Numbered from the stretch's first letter, positions 50,700-60,139 are shown. The stretch is 64,000 nt of DNA from Microbacterium sp. APC 3901 (GCF_030407765.1 NZ_JASDCU010000013.1:1-64000); one strand, 5' to 3'. The notes: generated by a model not told the origin, from the sequence alone. A program made the numbers and translations.

Positions 50700-53264
50700 A
50701 TGACTGACGACGTACGCCCCGAGCCCCCGGCACACGACCACGGAAAGATCGACCAGGTCGATCTGCAGTCCGAGATGCAGCGCAGCTATCTCGACTACGC
50801 GATGGCCGTGATCGTCGGCCGCGCCCTCCCCGACGTGCGCGACGGTCTGAAGCCTGTGCACCGCCGTGTCATCTACGGCATGTACGACGGCGGATTCCGT
50901 CCCGACAAGTCGTTCTCGAAGTGCGCCCGTGTCGTCGGCGAGGTCATGGGTCAGTACCACCCGCACGGTGACTCGGCCATCTACGACGCCCTCGTGCGTC
51001 TGGTGCAGCCGTGGGCGCTGCGGTACCCGCTGGCGCTGGGACAGGGGAACTTCGGCTCTCCCGGCAACATGGGAGCCGCGGCCCCTCGATACACCGAGAC
51101 AAAGATGGCCCCCCTCGCGCTCGAGATGGTGCGCGACATCGAAGAAGACACCGTCGACTTCCAGGACAACTACGACGGCCAGACCCAGGAGCCGACGGTC
51201 CTCCCCGCCAGGTTCCCGAACCTGCTCGTCAACGGCTCGGTCGGAATCGCCGTCGGCATGGCGACGAACATCCCCCCGCACAACCTGCGTGAGATCTCGG
51301 ATGCTGCGCTCTGGGCCCTCGACAACCCGGGTCTTCCGCGTGAGGAGCTCCTCGACGGACTGATCCAGCGCGTTCCGGGCCCCGACTTCCCGACCGGCGC
51401 TCAGATCCTGGGTACCAAGGGAATCCACGAGGCGTATCGCACCGGCCGCGGATCCATCACGATGCGCGCGGTCGTCAACGTCGAGGAGATCCAGGGCCGC
51501 ACGTGCCTCGTGATCACCGAGCTGCCGTACCAGGTCAACCCCGACAACGTCGCGGTGAAGATCGGCGACCTCGTCCGTGACGGCAAGATCAGCGGCATCG
51601 CCGACATCCGCGACGAGTCCTCCGACCGCACGGGTCAGCGACTCGTCGTCGTGCTCAAGCGCGACGCCGTCGCGAAGGTCGTGCTCAACAACCTGTACAA
51701 GCACACGCAGCTGCAGGAGAACTTCGGCGCCAACATGCTCGCGATCGTCGACGGCGTGCCGCGCACGCTGGCGATCGACGGTTTCGTGACGTACTGGATC
51801 ACCCACCAGCTCGAAGTCATCGTCCGCCGCACGCGCTTCCGTCTGGCGAAGGCCGAGCGTCGCATGCACATCCTGCGCGGTTACCTCAAGGCGCTCGACG
51901 CGCTCGACGAGGTCATCGCCCTGATCCGCCGTTCGGCGACGGTCGAGGATGCCCGCGAGGGCCTGAAGAAGCTTCTCGACATCGACGACGACCAGGCCCA
52001 GGCCATCCTCGACATGCAGCTCCGTCGCCTCGCGGCCCTCGAGCGGCAGAAGATCCTCGACGAGGCCGCCGAGCTCGAGCGACTCATCGCCGAATACCAG
52101 GCGATCCTGGCCGACGAGTCGCTGCAGCGCGACATCATCCGCGAAGAGCTCACGGGCATCGTCGACCGCTTCGGCGACGAACGCCGCACGCACATCCTGC
52201 ATGGTTTCGACGGCGACGTCTCGATGGAGGACCTCATCGCCGAAGAGGAGATGGTCGTCACCATCACCCGCGCCGGGTACATCAAGCGCACGCGGAGCGA
52301 CAACTACCGGTCGCAGCACCGCGGCGGCAAGGGCATCAAGGGCGCTCAGCTGCGGGCGGATGACATCGTCGAGCACTTCTTCGTGACGACGACGCACCAC
52401 TGGCTGCTGTTCTTCACCGACAAGGGGCGCGTCTACCGCGCGAAGACCTATGAGGTCCCCGAGGCGGGGCGCGATGCCAAGGGAACGCACGTCGCGAACC
52501 TGCTCGCGCTGCAGCCCGACGAGAACATCGCTCAGGTGCTCGACATCCGCGACTACGAGGTGGCCGACTATCTGGTGCTCGCCACGCGTGACGGTCTCGT
52601 CAAGAAGACGCGCCTCGACACATATGACACCAACCGTCAGGGCGGCGTCATCGCGATCCGTCTGAACGACGAGGACGAGCTCGTCTCGGCGCTCATGGTG
52701 AACGCCGAGGACGACATCCTTCTCATCAGCCGCCGGGGCATGTCGGTCAGGTTCAGCGCGACCGACGAGGCGCTGCGGCCGATGGGACGCGCGACCGCCG
52801 GAGTGAAGGGCATGAAGTTCCGTGAGGGCGACAGCCTGCTGTCGGCATCCGTCGCAGCCCCCGGCCAGTTCGTGTTCGTGGTGACGGACGGCGGGTACGC
52901 GAAGCGCACGGCCGTCGAGGAATATCGCGTCCAGGGACGCGGTGGTTTCGGCATCAAGGTGGCCAAGCTCCACGACGATCGGGGCACTCTCGCGGGTGGT
53001 CTGATGGTCTCGTCCGACGACGAGGTCCTTGTGGTTCTGTCCAGCGGCAAGGTGGTACGCTCTGCCGTGGCCGAGGTGCCCGCCAAGGGCCGAGACACCA
53101 TGGGAGTGGTGTTCGCACGGACGACGGAAGCCGACCGGATCCTCGCCATCGCCCGCAACGGCGAGCGGGGCCTCACCGAAGAAGACGAATCGGATGAGGC
53201 TGAGGTGGAATCCGAGTCCACCGCCCCCGAGACGAACGAGAACCCTGAGGAAGCAGACGCATGA
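50700..53264 (+). CDS. gyrA: DNA gyrase subunit A
   Basis: 854 aa. Active-site Tyr at about 131 in APRYTE. The quinolone-resistance region reads [12 protein letters not shown] with Ser 92 and Asp 96, so no resistance substitution is visible at these places. C-terminal beta-pinwheel with GyrA-box-like QGRGGFGIK. The tail (about 835-854) is acidic and Glu/Asp-rich. Stop overlaps the DUF3566 start by 4 bp. Confidence 0.98.
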   Translation: MTDDVRPEPPAHDHGKIDQVDLQSEMQRSYLDYAMAVIVGRALPDVRDGLKPVHRRVIYGMYDGGFRPDKSFSKCARVVGEVMGQYHPHGDSAIYDALVRLVQPWALRYPLALGQGNFGSPGNMGAAAPRYTETKMAPLALEMVRDIEEDTVDFQDNYDGQTQEPTVLPARFPNLLVNGSVGIAVGMATNIPPHNLREISDAALWALDNPGLPREELLDGLIQRVPGPDFPTGAQILGTKGIHEAYRTGRGSITMRAVVNVEEIQGRTCLVITELPYQVNPDNVAVKIGDLVRDGKISGIADIRDESSDRTGQRLVVVLKRDAVAKVVLNNLYKHTQLQENFGANMLAIVDGVPRTLAIDGFVTYWITHQLEVIVRRTRFRLAKAERRMHILRGYLKALDALDEVIALIRRSATVEDAREGLKKLLDIDDDQAQAILDMQLRRLAALERQKILDEAAELERLIAEYQAILADESLQRDIIREELTGIVDRFGDERRTHILHGFDGDVSMEDLIAEEEMVVTITRAGYIKRTRSDNYRSQHRGGKGIKGAQLRADDIVEHFFVTTTHHWLLFFTDKGRVYRAKTYEVPEAGRDAKGTHVANLLALQPDENIAQVLDIRDYEVADYLVLATRDGLVKKTRLDTYDTNRQGGVIAIRLNDEDELVSALMVNAEDDILLISRRGMSVRFSATDEALRPMGRATAGVKGMKFREGDSLLSASVAAPGQFVFVVTDGGYAKRTAVEEYRVQGRGGFGIKVAKLHDDRGTLAGGLMVSSDDEVLVVLSSGKVVRSAVAEVPAKGRDTMGVVFARTTEADRILAIARNGERGLTEEDESDEAEVESESTAPETNENPEEADA

Positions 53265-53665
53265 GCACAGTAGCCGACAAGCTGGCGAAGAAGTCCACGC
53301 GCAAGACCAGTGGCAAGCAGGTGCGCCTGCGTCTCGTCTACGTCGACTTCTGGTCGGCCGTGAAGCTCTCGTTCCTCGGAGCGGTCGCGCTCGCGATCGT
53401 CACCATGGTGTCGTTCTTCCTGATCTTCCTGGTGCTCCAGGCGACGGGACTCCTCACCCAGGCCGATGAGATCATCGGTGCGATCACCGACAACTCGGTG
53501 CGCATCTCCGAGGTGGCCGGTCTGCCGCAGGTCATGGCCTTCGCCGCCGTCGTCTCGATCCTGAACCTCATCGTGTTCACGGTGCTCGGCGCGGTCGTCG
53601 CCGGCATCTACAACGTCGCCGTGAAGGTGACGGGCGGTCTGCTCGTCGGCTTCATGTCGAACTGA
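53261..53665 (+). CDS. DUF3566 membrane protein
   Basis: 134 aa from the ATG at 53261. Basic N-terminus, then two helices: [27 protein letters not shown] and [33 protein letters not shown]3566 proteins are regularly encoded directly after gyrA in actinobacteria (mycobacterial Rv0007 is the same type). The soluble loop contains [10 protein letters not shown]. Function is not established. Followed by a strong terminator. Confidence 0.93.
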   Translation: MSTVADKLAKKSTRKTSGKQVRLRLVYVDFWSAVKLSFLGAVALAIVTMVSFFLIFLVLQATGLLTQADEIIGAITDNSVRISEVAGLPQVMAFAAVVSILNLIVFTVLGAVVAGIYNVAVKVTGGLLVGFMSN

Positions 53666-53678
53666 TCCTCCGGATTCG

Positions 53679-53712
53679 AAGAGGGGCGGATGCTGCGGCA
53701 TCCGCCCCTCTT
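53679..53712 (+). terminator. Intrinsic terminator of the gyrBA operon
   Basis: Perfect 15-bp stem AAGAGGGGCGGATGC / GCATCCGCCCCTCTT with a tgcg loop, followed by TCTGTTCT. Confidence 0.9.
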
Positions 53713-53801
53713 TCTGTTCTCCGGCGGAGTAGGGAAAACCCGAAGCCGGGTGTCTGGGTGGCTCGGTGTCGGCCCGATCGGCACCGCCGTACCTTTGAAC
53801 C

Positions 53802-55070
53802 ATGACGACACACACTGCCACGCCACCACAGGCGACGGCCACGAAGCCGCCGCTGCGCATCGTGCTCACGATCCTGCACCTCGCAGGAATCGGAGTCATC
53901 GGCGGCTTCATCTTCGCGACTCTCTCGGGACTCCTCGGCACCGGCCTCGGCCTGCTCTTCGCGGCGGGCGTCGGCATCGTGCTGCTCGTCGGACTCGTCT
54001 ACGCGCTCTTCGGCGTGGGCTGGTTCGAGGTGACGCGGGTCAGCGCCCTCTACCGATCGCCGATCACGCCGCTCAGGTGGCGCCCGCGCGACCGGCCCGG
54101 ATTCTCCGGTTGGCTGCGCTCGCTCGGACGTCAGGCCATCGACGGCCGTATGTGGCGGGCGCTTGCGAACTTCGCGATCACCGCCGTGCTCGGCTGGATC
54201 GTGCTGCGCCTCGCGTTCGGCCTGGTGTGGTCGATCACGATCTCGTTCGCACCCGTCACCGGAGCGGATGCCGTGATGGGCCCGTTCGGCGGAGGCGGCA
54301 TCGACCCCGCGTGGGCGCCGCTCGTCGGCATCCTCGGCATCGCGGCCTGCCTCGCGGGAATGATCGGTCTCGCGCTCCTGAATCGGGTGCTCTCGCTCGC
54401 CATCGTCGTTCGCAGCCGTGAGGCAGAGCTCACGGAGCGAGTGCGCACCAGCAGCGCTCAGCGTGAGGGCGCCGTCCGCGCCGCAGATGTCGAGCGCACA
54501 CGCATCGAGCGGGATCTGCACGACGGCGTCCAGCCGCGCCTCGTCTCGGTCGGAATGACGCTGGGACTCGCACAGCAGAAGATCGACAACGACCCGGATG
54601 CCGCGAAAGAGCTGATCGCCGAGGCACACACCTCGACCAAGGCGGCGATCACCGAGCTGCGGCAGCTCGCCCGCGGCATCCATGCATCCGTCCTCGACGA
54701 TCGAGGTCTCGACGCAGCCCTGTCTGCCCTTGCCGGCCGGTCGCACATCCCCGTGAGTCTCGACGTGCGGATGGACGGACGCTGCAGCCGTGAGGCCGAG
54801 GCCGCCGTGTACTTCTCGATCGCCGAGTCGCTCACGAACGCCGCGAAGCACTCGCGAGCCAGCGAGGCGCGGGTCACCGTGCGTCTCCGAGACGGAGGAG
54901 TGCTCTGGGCCCGTGTCGAGGACAACGGGATGGGTGGCGCACAGGTGCAGCCCGGCGGCGGGCTCGACGGCATCGCCAACCGTGTGCTGGCAGCCGGTGG
55001 AACCTTCCGCCTCGAGAGTCCCGTCGGCGGGCCTACCAGCCTGGAGGTGAACGTGCCATGCGCATCCTGA
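53802..55070 (+). CDS. NarL-type sensor histidine kinase
   Basis: 422 aa. Four membrane helices in pairs (about 20-75 and 120-185) with a short loop between; no extracellular domain of size, so it probably senses membrane state. Dimerisation/phosphotransfer box ERDLHDGVQPRL at about 230-241 with the phospho-His, then a degenerate HATPase domain with N-box SLTNAAKHS, DNGMGG and GGGLDGIANRV. ATG with TACCTT ending 6 nt upstream (leaderless). Its stop overlaps the LuxR-type regulator by 13 bp, its obvious partner. Confidence 0.93.
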   Translation: MTTHTATPPQATATKPPLRIVLTILHLAGIGVIGGFIFATLSGLLGTGLGLLFAAGVGIVLLVGLVYALFGVGWFEVTRVSALYRSPITPLRWRPRDRPGFSGWLRSLGRQAIDGRMWRALANFAITAVLGWIVLRLAFGLVWSITISFAPVTGADAVMGPFGGGGIDPAWAPLVGILGIAACLAGMIGLALLNRVLSLAIVVRSREAELTERVRTSSAQREGAVRAADVERTRIERDLHDGVQPRLVSVGMTLGLAQQKIDNDPDAAKELIAEAHTSTKAAITELRQLARGIHASVLDDRGLDAALSALAGRSHIPVSLDVRMDGRCSREAEAAVYFSIAESLTNAAKHSRASEARVTVRLRDGGVLWARVEDNGMGGAQVQPGGGLDGIANRVLAAGGTFRLESPVGGPTSLEVNVPCAS

Positions 55071-55744
55071 TCTGCGAGGACTCGGTGCTGCTGCGTGAGG
55101 GACTCGTGCGGCTGCTCGAGGATGCCGGTCACACCGTGGTCGCAGCTCTCCCCGACACCAGCGGTCTCAGCGAGGCCGTGGTCGAGACCGATCCGGAGCT
55201 CTGCATCCTCGATGTGAGACTGCCCCCGACGTTCACCGACGAGGGCATCCGCGCGGCGCTCGGACTCCGTATCACGAATCCTGCGCTGCCGCTGCTCGTG
55301 CTCTCGCAGTACGTCGAGGAGCGGTATGCGTCCGACCTCATCGCGGCACAGGGCGGGCCGCTCGGGTATCTGCTCAAGGATCGGGTCGCCGATGTCTCGG
55401 AGTTCCTCGCCTCGGTGCAGAGGATATCCGAGGGGGCGACGGTGCTCGATCCCGAGGTCGTGGCTCAGCTGCTGACACGTCGCAACCGCGACGACCGCAT
55501 GCAGCGCCTCACCGAGCGCGAGCGCACCGTGCTGTCGCTCATCGCCGAAGGCAAGTCGAACCAGGCCATCGCCGGCCTGCTCTTCCTCTCGGAAGCGAGC
55601 GTCGAGAAGCACATCACTGCGATCTTCCAGAAGCTGGGCTTCGAGCAGGGCGAGTCGGGCAACCGGCGCGTGCTGGCGGCGCTCGCACACATCGAGAACA
55701 CGGGCGGCACGCCGCCGATCGGACAGACAGGACTGGGACGATGA
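55058..55744 (+). CDS. LuxR-family response regulator
   Basis: 228 aa. Receiver domain at about 1-120 with phospho-acceptor Asp at about 52 (CILDVRLPP) and Lys in GYLLKDRV. HTH of LuxR type at about 150-205 with LTERERTVLSLIAEGKSNQAIAGLLFLSEASVEKH, given here by position. Starts inside the kinase gene and overlaps the next gene by 4 bp. Three-gene operon kinase/regulator/DUF4097-like. The kinase is the natural partner. Confidence 0.94.
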   Translation: MRILICEDSVLLREGLVRLLEDAGHTVVAALPDTSGLSEAVVETDPELCILDVRLPPTFTDEGIRAALGLRITNPALPLLVLSQYVEERYASDLIAAQGGPLGYLLKDRVADVSEFLASVQRISEGATVLDPEVVAQLLTRRNRDDRMQRLTERERTVLSLIAEGKSNQAIAGLLFLSEASVEKHITAIFQKLGFEQGESGNRRVLAALAHIENTGGTPPIGQTGLGR

Positions 55745-56682
55745 CCACGAACGACGACGACTTCCAGGGCGGACACACTCCGCTCACTCCCCCGCCCGCG
55801 TCTGCGCCACAGGCGTACGAGCCGGCTCCGGCTCCCGCCTCTGCTCCTGCTCAGGCGTCACCCGCCGATGCGGGTCGCTCGTCGGGAACGACGGCGATCA
55901 TGATCGTGACGGCGATCGTCGGTGGAATCGCGCTCCTCGGCGCGGGAGGGTCTGCCGCGTTCGCGGCGACCGGCAGCATGATGGGTTCTGCACAGGGCAG
56001 CGATGCGGTGCTGACAGAGGATGTATCGGGCATCGAGGGCATCGACCTCGATGTGGACGCGGGGAACATGCGTATCGAATTCGGAGACGTCGACGAGGCC
56101 CGGCTTGCGGTCACCGACACCCGTGGCCCGGCATGGACTCTCGAGCGTGACGGCGACGATCTGGTCGTGCGGAGTCCGGAGTTCCGTTTCGGATGGTGGT
56201 TCGGCAGCTGGTTCGGCGACGACCAGTCGGCCGTGCTGACCCTCCCCGAAGACCTTCTCGACGCCCAGCTCGACGCCGACCTCACTCTCGATGCGGGCAG
56301 CCTCGACGTGGTCGGTGAGTTCGGCGCTCTCGACGTCACCGTCAATGCGGGTGCTCTCGATGTGGAAGGAGCCGCTGGCAGCCTCAGCATCGACATGAGC
56401 GCGGGCCGCGCGGACGCGCTGCTCGACGGCGTGGACGAGGCGGATCTCAGCGTCTCGGCGGGCGATCTCAACGTCGAGCTGACCGGCCGTGCGCCGTCGC
56501 AGACGACGATCGACGTGAGCGCGGGGTCGGTCGACCTCACTGTTCCGGACGAGTCCTACTCGATCGTCCAGGACGTCAGCGCCGGATCGCTCGACGCGAA
56601 GGTCGACCAGTCATCCGACACCCGGAACGTGATCGATGTCTCGCTTTCGGCAGGCAGTGTGACCATCCGCCCGGGGCGCTGA
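55741..56682 (+). CDS. DUF4097-like beta-repeat membrane protein
   Basis: 313 aa. A Pro/Ala-rich N-terminus (about 1-45), one membrane helix (TTAIMIVTAIVGGIALLGAGG), and an outer domain with about eight repeats of the form hydrophobic-x-(S/D/N)-AG-x-hydrophobic, beginning near residue 100, as in LDVDAGNMRIEF, LTLDAGSLDVVG, VTVNAGALDVEG and so on. This right-handed coil is the DUF4097/toast-rack type linked to envelope-stress systems. ATG overlaps the response-regulator stop. Probably the output or the regulator of the kinase upstream (inference). Confidence 0.88.
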   Translation: MTTNDDDFQGGHTPLTPPPASAPQAYEPAPAPASAPAQASPADAGRSSGTTAIMIVTAIVGGIALLGAGGSAAFAATGSMMGSAQGSDAVLTEDVSGIEGIDLDVDAGNMRIEFGDVDEARLAVTDTRGPAWTLERDGDDLVVRSPEFRFGWWFGSWFGDDQSAVLTLPEDLLDAQLDADLTLDAGSLDVVGEFGALDVTVNAGALDVEGAAGSLSIDMSAGRADALLDGVDEADLSVSAGDLNVELTGRAPSQTTIDVSAGSVDLTVPDESYSIVQDVSAGSLDAKVDQSSDTRNVIDVSLSAGSVTIRPGR

Positions 56683-56766
56683 CCATGATCGAGGGCCGGG
56701 GCGCGCCGATGCCCCGCCCTCGATTGGGTATTTCCAGGAATCTCCGGTAAAGTTTCGGAGGTTGAC

Positions 56767-56840
56767 GGGCCCATAGCTCAGGCGGTTAGAGCGCTTCACT
56801 GATAATGAAGAGGTCCCAGGTTCAAGTCCTGGTGGGCCCA
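56767..56840 (+). tRNA. tRNA-Ile (GAT)
   Basis: 74 nt. Acceptor GGGCCCA / TGGGCCC with discriminator A, D arm GCTC/GAGC, anticodon stem CTTCA/TGAAG with loop CTGATAA (anticodon GAT), T arm CCAGG-TTCAAGT-CCTGG. CCA is not encoded, so the CCA enzyme (20436-21863) is needed. Confidence 0.97.
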
Positions 56841-56865
56841 CTCCTCAACTCAATAATTCCCTCAC

Positions 56866-56938
56866 GGGGCCTTAGCTCAGTTGGTAGAGCGCCTGCTTTG
56901 CAAGCAGGATGTCAGGAGTTCGAATCTCCTAGGCTCCA
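56866..56938 (+). tRNA. tRNA-Ala (TGC)
   Basis: 73 nt. Acceptor GGGGCCT / AGGCTCC with one G-U pair, D arm GCTC/GAGC, anticodon stem CCTGC/GCAGG with loop TTTGCAA (anticodon TGC), T arm AGGAG-TTCGAAT-CTCCT. CCA not encoded. Follows tRNA-Ile by 25 nt; both are likely one transcript. Confidence 0.97.
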
Positions 56939-56956
56939 CACTGTGTTGAGACAGTT

Positions 56957-56989
56957 CGAGAAGGCCCCGCCACGTGCGGGGCCTTCTCG
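56957..56989 (+). terminator. Intrinsic terminator of the tRNA pair
   Basis: Perfect 14-bp stem CGAGAAGGCCCCGC / GCGGGGCCTTCTCG with a 5-nt loop, then TTTCTCG. Confidence 0.9.
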
Positions 56990-57033
56990 TTTCTCGCTAC
57001 GCACGTGCTTCCGGATCGACTCGCCCGCATTCC

Positions 57034-57065
57034 TCCACAGGTGTTAACAACCCTGTTAACAACTC
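57034..57065 (+). repeat. oriC-like module A (DnaA-box-like plus GTTAAC element)
   Basis: Begins TCCACAGGTGTTAACA, identical to oriC 45358-45373, and ends ACAACCCTGTTAACAACTC, whose reverse complement is identical to 63316-63334. Preceding bases give only a two-mismatch DnaA box (TCCTCCACA). Intergenic, between the tRNA terminator and the gene ending at 57109. Confidence 0.8.
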
Positions 57066-57108
57066 CGCGAATCCGCTCCGCCTCCCGAGGACGACGAGGA
57101 GCGACCGC

Positions 57109-57450
57109 CTAGATCCCGGACTGCTTGACCCTGCCGCAGTTCTTGCAGACCCGATACCCCATGGTGCCCGGGGCACCGCACTGCGAGCACGGCATCGAGG
57201 TGAGTTCCATGAACCTTTCCATGGCGCGCTCGGCAGCCCGCGCCGCGAGCCACCACCAGAGCGCCGTCCAGGCGAGGAACCAGAGGATGAAAAGCAGCGT
57301 TCCCCAGAGATTGGTCGTGAAGAACCCCGCAAGGATGCTGACGATGATCACGAGGGCGGTGAAGACGGTGGAAGCAAGAGCGAGTAGACGTAGCACTGTG
57401 GACTCTCTGTTCTGGTGGATGTCCGCGTTCACGACCACCATAGTCGACAT
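57109..57450 (-). CDS. Membrane protein with C-terminal zinc ribbon
   Basis: 113 aa from the ATG at 57450, where TAGAGT ends 5 nt upstream; an ATG at 57441 is an alternative. Two helices (LLALASTVFTALVIIVSILAG and TLLFILWFLAWTALWWWLAA), then a conserved helix and a zinc ribbon with CSQCGAP and CKNCGRV (four Cys, about 84-106). No known family named. The frame is open further upstream with no support. Confidence 0.8.
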   Translation of the reverse strand: MSTMVVVNADIHQNRESTVLRLLALASTVFTALVIIVSILAGFFTTNLWGTLLFILWFLAWTALWWWLAARAAERAMERFMELTSMPCSQCGAPGTMGYRVCKNCGRVKQSGI

Positions 57451-57602
57451 ATGTGACTCTATGCAGTCACATGACTGCAGATGAGCGACGTTCGGCGATC
57501 GGTGACCCGCGATGATGCATTGCACGGCCGGGCCCCTCTCAGGAGTCCGTCTAGTTATCAACCCCCCTTCACACTTCTTGCGCGAGCCCGTAGCGTGCTC
57601 GC

Positions 57603-57884
57603 ATGAGTGACAGGGAGACGATGGTCCAGACCGAGATAGTCTTCGACGGCTCGCGGTTCCTGCTTGCGCAGGACCAGGACGTCGACGAGCTGCGACGACG
57701 CATCGAGGCGGCGACGAAGACCGGGGGGACCTTCGTCGACATGGTCGTGGTGGGCAACAGGGCGATCAGTGTTCTCATCACGCCGAGCACGCAGGTGACG
57801 ATCAGCGTCTCCAGCGTCGCCTACGACCCGCGCGACACCGGTGACGTCGACTTCCCGTACAGCGGGTACTACGACGCGCTCTGA
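57603..57884 (+). CDS. Small conserved protein of unknown function
   Basis: 93 aa. Beta-strand rich with EIVFDGSRFLLAQDQDVDELRRRIEAA near the start and VDFPYSGYYDAL at the end. Possibly a small cytoplasmic protein; no motif recognised. ATG at 57603 with TAGCGT ending 6 nt upstream, so leaderless. Confidence 0.75.
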   Translation: MSDRETMVQTEIVFDGSRFLLAQDQDVDELRRRIEAATKTGGTFVDMVVVGNRAISVLITPSTQVTISVSSVAYDPRDTGDVDFPYSGYYDAL

Positions 57885-57890
57885 CTGCGG

Positions 57891-58406
57891 TCAGAGCTCG
57901 GGGCCGCGCACGATCCTCACCGGACCCCTGGCTTCACGGATGCTCACGGGATCGCCCTTCTGAGTGACCACGATCTCTCCGCGATCCGCCAGCTCTGCCG
58001 CGACGCGCCTGACGTCGGGCATCAGAGGACGCCAGGTCTCACCGCCCACCGTGCGGGCGACGTCGCTCGGACAGATCGACGATTCAGATCGTCGTCGGAC
58101 GAGCGCACGCAGTGCCGCTGCGATCCGCTCGTCGAAGGCCCCGCCGCCACGTTCCTCCCACCATGGTGATCCGCGTTCACCGAGGGCCGTCTTCGCATCC
58201 TGCACTCGGCGTCGCGCGTCGGCATCCCCGGCCTTCACGCCTCTGCGTGCCGCCATCAGCTCGTCGACGAGTTCCCGACGGAACGTCTCCGGTATGGATG
58301 GGTCCGTAGCCCGCCACTTGCGCCCGTCGATCATGACGTGATGGCCGTCGGCCGTCTTCTGCGGGCCGGCGGCGTGGTCGGTGCGGTCGCGCTCTGCGGA
58401 TGCCAT
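57891..58406 (-). CDS. Two-part protein with DUF3253-like C-terminus
   Basis: 171 aa. N-terminal part (about 20-75) has the pattern HHVMIDGRKWRATDPSIPE.FRRELV.ELM.ARR, seen in small proteins often labelled biopolymer transporter Tol. C-terminal part (about 108-165) has ICPSDVARTVGGETWRPLMPDVRRVAAELADRGEIVVTQKG, matching DUF3253 (winged-helix-like); block positions are given because the run is long. Both halves occur as separate proteins elsewhere. The join suggests a fusion. Cytoplasmic; function unknown. Confidence 0.8.
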   Translation of the reverse strand: MASAERDRTDHAAGPQKTADGHHVMIDGRKWRATDPSIPETFRRELVDELMAARRGVKAGDADARRRVQDAKTALGERGSPWWEERGGGAFDERIAAALRALVRRRSESSICPSDVARTVGGETWRPLMPDVRRVAAELADRGEIVVTQKGDPVSIREARGPVRIVRGPEL

Positions 58407-58455
58407 GGGGAGAGTCTCGGGCAGCCTTAAGCGCTGACAAAGGGGCTTGACCCCG

Positions 58456-59571
58456 TCAGACAGCGCGCAGCTCGTGGGGTGCGACGTTCAGTCGCTCGCA
58501 TCCGTCCGCTGTCACGACCACGATGTCCTCGATGCGCGCACCCCAGTCGCCCGCGAAGTAGATGCCGGGTTCGATGCTGAAGGCCATGCCCTCGCGCAGC
58601 ACCAGATCGTTGCCCGGCGCGATGTAGGGCTCCTCGTGCACCGAGATCCCGATCCCATGACCGGTGCGATGCAGGAAGGCCTCTGCGAGCCCTGCCTCGG
58701 CCAGCACAGACCGCGCTGCGGCGTCGACCTCCTCGGCCGTCACCCCGGGGCGGACGGCGTCGACGGCGGCCTGCTGAGCACGCACGAGCACGGCGATGCG
58801 ATCGGCAGCGTCGGGGTCGGGCGTTCCGACCACGTAGGTGCGGGTGCTGTCGGAGTTGTAGCCGCTGGGCACCGCTCCCCCGATGTCGACGACCACGATC
58901 TCCCCGTCGCCGATCACTCGGTCCGACACCTCGTGGTGGGGGTCGGCGCCGTGGGGACCCGAGCCGACGATGACGAACTCGACGGTGCGGTGCCCCTGGG
59001 CGATGATCGCCTCGGCGATGTCTGCCGCCACCTCACGCTCCGTGCGACCTGCGCGCAGCCACTCGGGCACGCGACGGTGCACGGCATCGATCGCCGCACC
59101 GGCGAGGCGCAGCTCGGCGACCTCGGCGGCGTCTTTGATCATGCGACCCTCGCGCAGCACCGGCGTCGCGAGCTCGGCGCGCACGTCCATCCGCTCGGCC
59201 AGCGGAATGACGTGCAGTGCCGGCAGTGCGTCGGAGACACCCAGCCTCGTGACGGAGCCGAGAACCTCGGCCACGAGGTCGTAGGGGTTCTCTCCGTCGA
59301 CCCAGTCGGAGACCGCGAGTCCGAGCTGCCCCACCGCGGTGGTCCTGACCTTCGCCAGCTCCATCCGCGGCACGATGATCGTGGGAGCGATCCCGGGTCC
59401 GAGCACGAGTGCTGTGAGGCGTTCGATCGTGTCGCCCTCGACGCCGACCAGGTAGTGCAGGTCGGGCCCGGGGCCGACGACCACCCCGTCGAGACCGGCC
59501 TCCGCGGCGAGAGACGCTGCGCGCTCGAGTCGGTCGGCGTACACGGAGGCGGGGAACGGCAGTGTGCTCAC
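58456..59571 (-). CDS. M24 family metallopeptidase (Xaa-Pro peptidase type)
   Basis: 371 aa from the GTG at 59571, because TAGCGT ends 7 nt upstream; an ATG at 59580 would overlap that promoter. Creatinase-type N-terminal domain (about 1-130), then the pita-bread catalytic domain with metal ligands VVDIGG (Asp), SDSTRTY (Asp), HRTGHGIG (His), SIEPGIY (Glu) and ARIEDIV (Glu), all present. Probably cleaves dipeptides or peptides with Pro in position 2; a creatinase activity cannot be excluded. Two peptide importers lie in the window. Confidence 0.92.
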   Translation of the reverse strand: MSTLPFPASVYADRLERAASLAAEAGLDGVVVGPGPDLHYLVGVEGDTIERLTALVLGPGIAPTIIVPRMELAKVRTTAVGQLGLAVSDWVDGENPYDLVAEVLGSVTRLGVSDALPALHVIPLAERMDVRAELATPVLREGRMIKDAAEVAELRLAGAAIDAVHRRVPEWLRAGRTEREVAADIAEAIIAQGHRTVEFVIVGSGPHGADPHHEVSDRVIGDGEIVVVDIGGAVPSGYNSDSTRTYVVGTPDPDAADRIAVLVRAQQAAVDAVRPGVTAEEVDAAARSVLAEAGLAEAFLHRTGHGIGISVHEEPYIAPGNDLVLREGMAFSIEPGIYFAGDWGARIEDIVVVTADGCERLNVAPHELRAV

Positions 59572-59614
59572 GGCATCCACGCTACTGCTCGGTCCCCGGC
59601 GAGGGAACGGCGAC

Positions 59615-60064
59615 TCAGCTGACGGCGAGGCGGATGCGCTCGGTGAGCAGCTTGCGGTTCGCAGCGGTGAGGTCGAGCAGCGCGTAGGCGGTCGGCCACA
59701 TCGTGCCGTCGTCGAGGTTCGAGATGGGTTCGAAGCCGAAGGTGCCGTAGCGCACCTTGAACTTGCTCGCAGGCTGGAAGAAGCAGAGCACCTTGCCGTC
59801 CTTGCCCCACGCCGGCATGCCGTAGTACGTGCGCGGCATCAGCTCGGGAGCGACCTCGGTGACGAGGGCGTGCAGCGCCAGGGACAACTCGCGATCCTTG
59901 TCGTCCGGCAGCTTCGCCACCGCCGCCTCGAGATCTGCAACCCCCTCTGCTCGCACCTCCTCGGGGCTCTTCTTCGCCCGAGAGCGTGACTTGCGCTTGT
60001 CGGCCGCGGCCTCCTTCATGGCCTCGCGTTCCTCGGCGCTGAAGTTCTTGTCGTCGTCAGCCAT
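59615..60064 (-). CDS. DUF1801 (YdhG-like) protein
   Basis: 149 aa from the ATG at 60064 with AGGAAC upstream. A Lys/Glu-rich N-terminal extension of about 40 residues, then the core PRTYYGMPAWGKDGKVLCFFQPASKFKVRYGTFGF and ...LTERIRLAVS, typical of the DUF1801/YdhG fold (blocks at about 85-119 and 140-149). Function unknown in most members. Frame extends upstream without support. Confidence 0.87.
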   Translation of the reverse strand: MADDDKNFSAEEREAMKEAAADKRKSRSRAKKSPEEVRAEGVADLEAAVAKLPDDKDRELSLALHALVTEVAPELMPRTYYGMPAWGKDGKVLCFFQPASKFKVRYGTFGFEPISNLDDGTMWPTAYALLDLTAANRKLLTERIRLAVS

Positions 60065-60139
60065 GACGGGTTCCTTTCTCGGTGTGACCTGCGATGAACT
60101 CAGAATACGGATGCCGCGGCGGCTGTGCTTCTCGATTCC

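Noticed and set aside
50967..50990. Possible quinolone-resistance change in gyrA
   Set aside because: The [10 protein letters not shown] stretch has Ser and Asp at the two key positions, the normal state.
50604..52973. 789-residue open frame opposite gyrA
   Set aside because: Same reason; gyrA is certain and the antisense translation has no recognisable domain.
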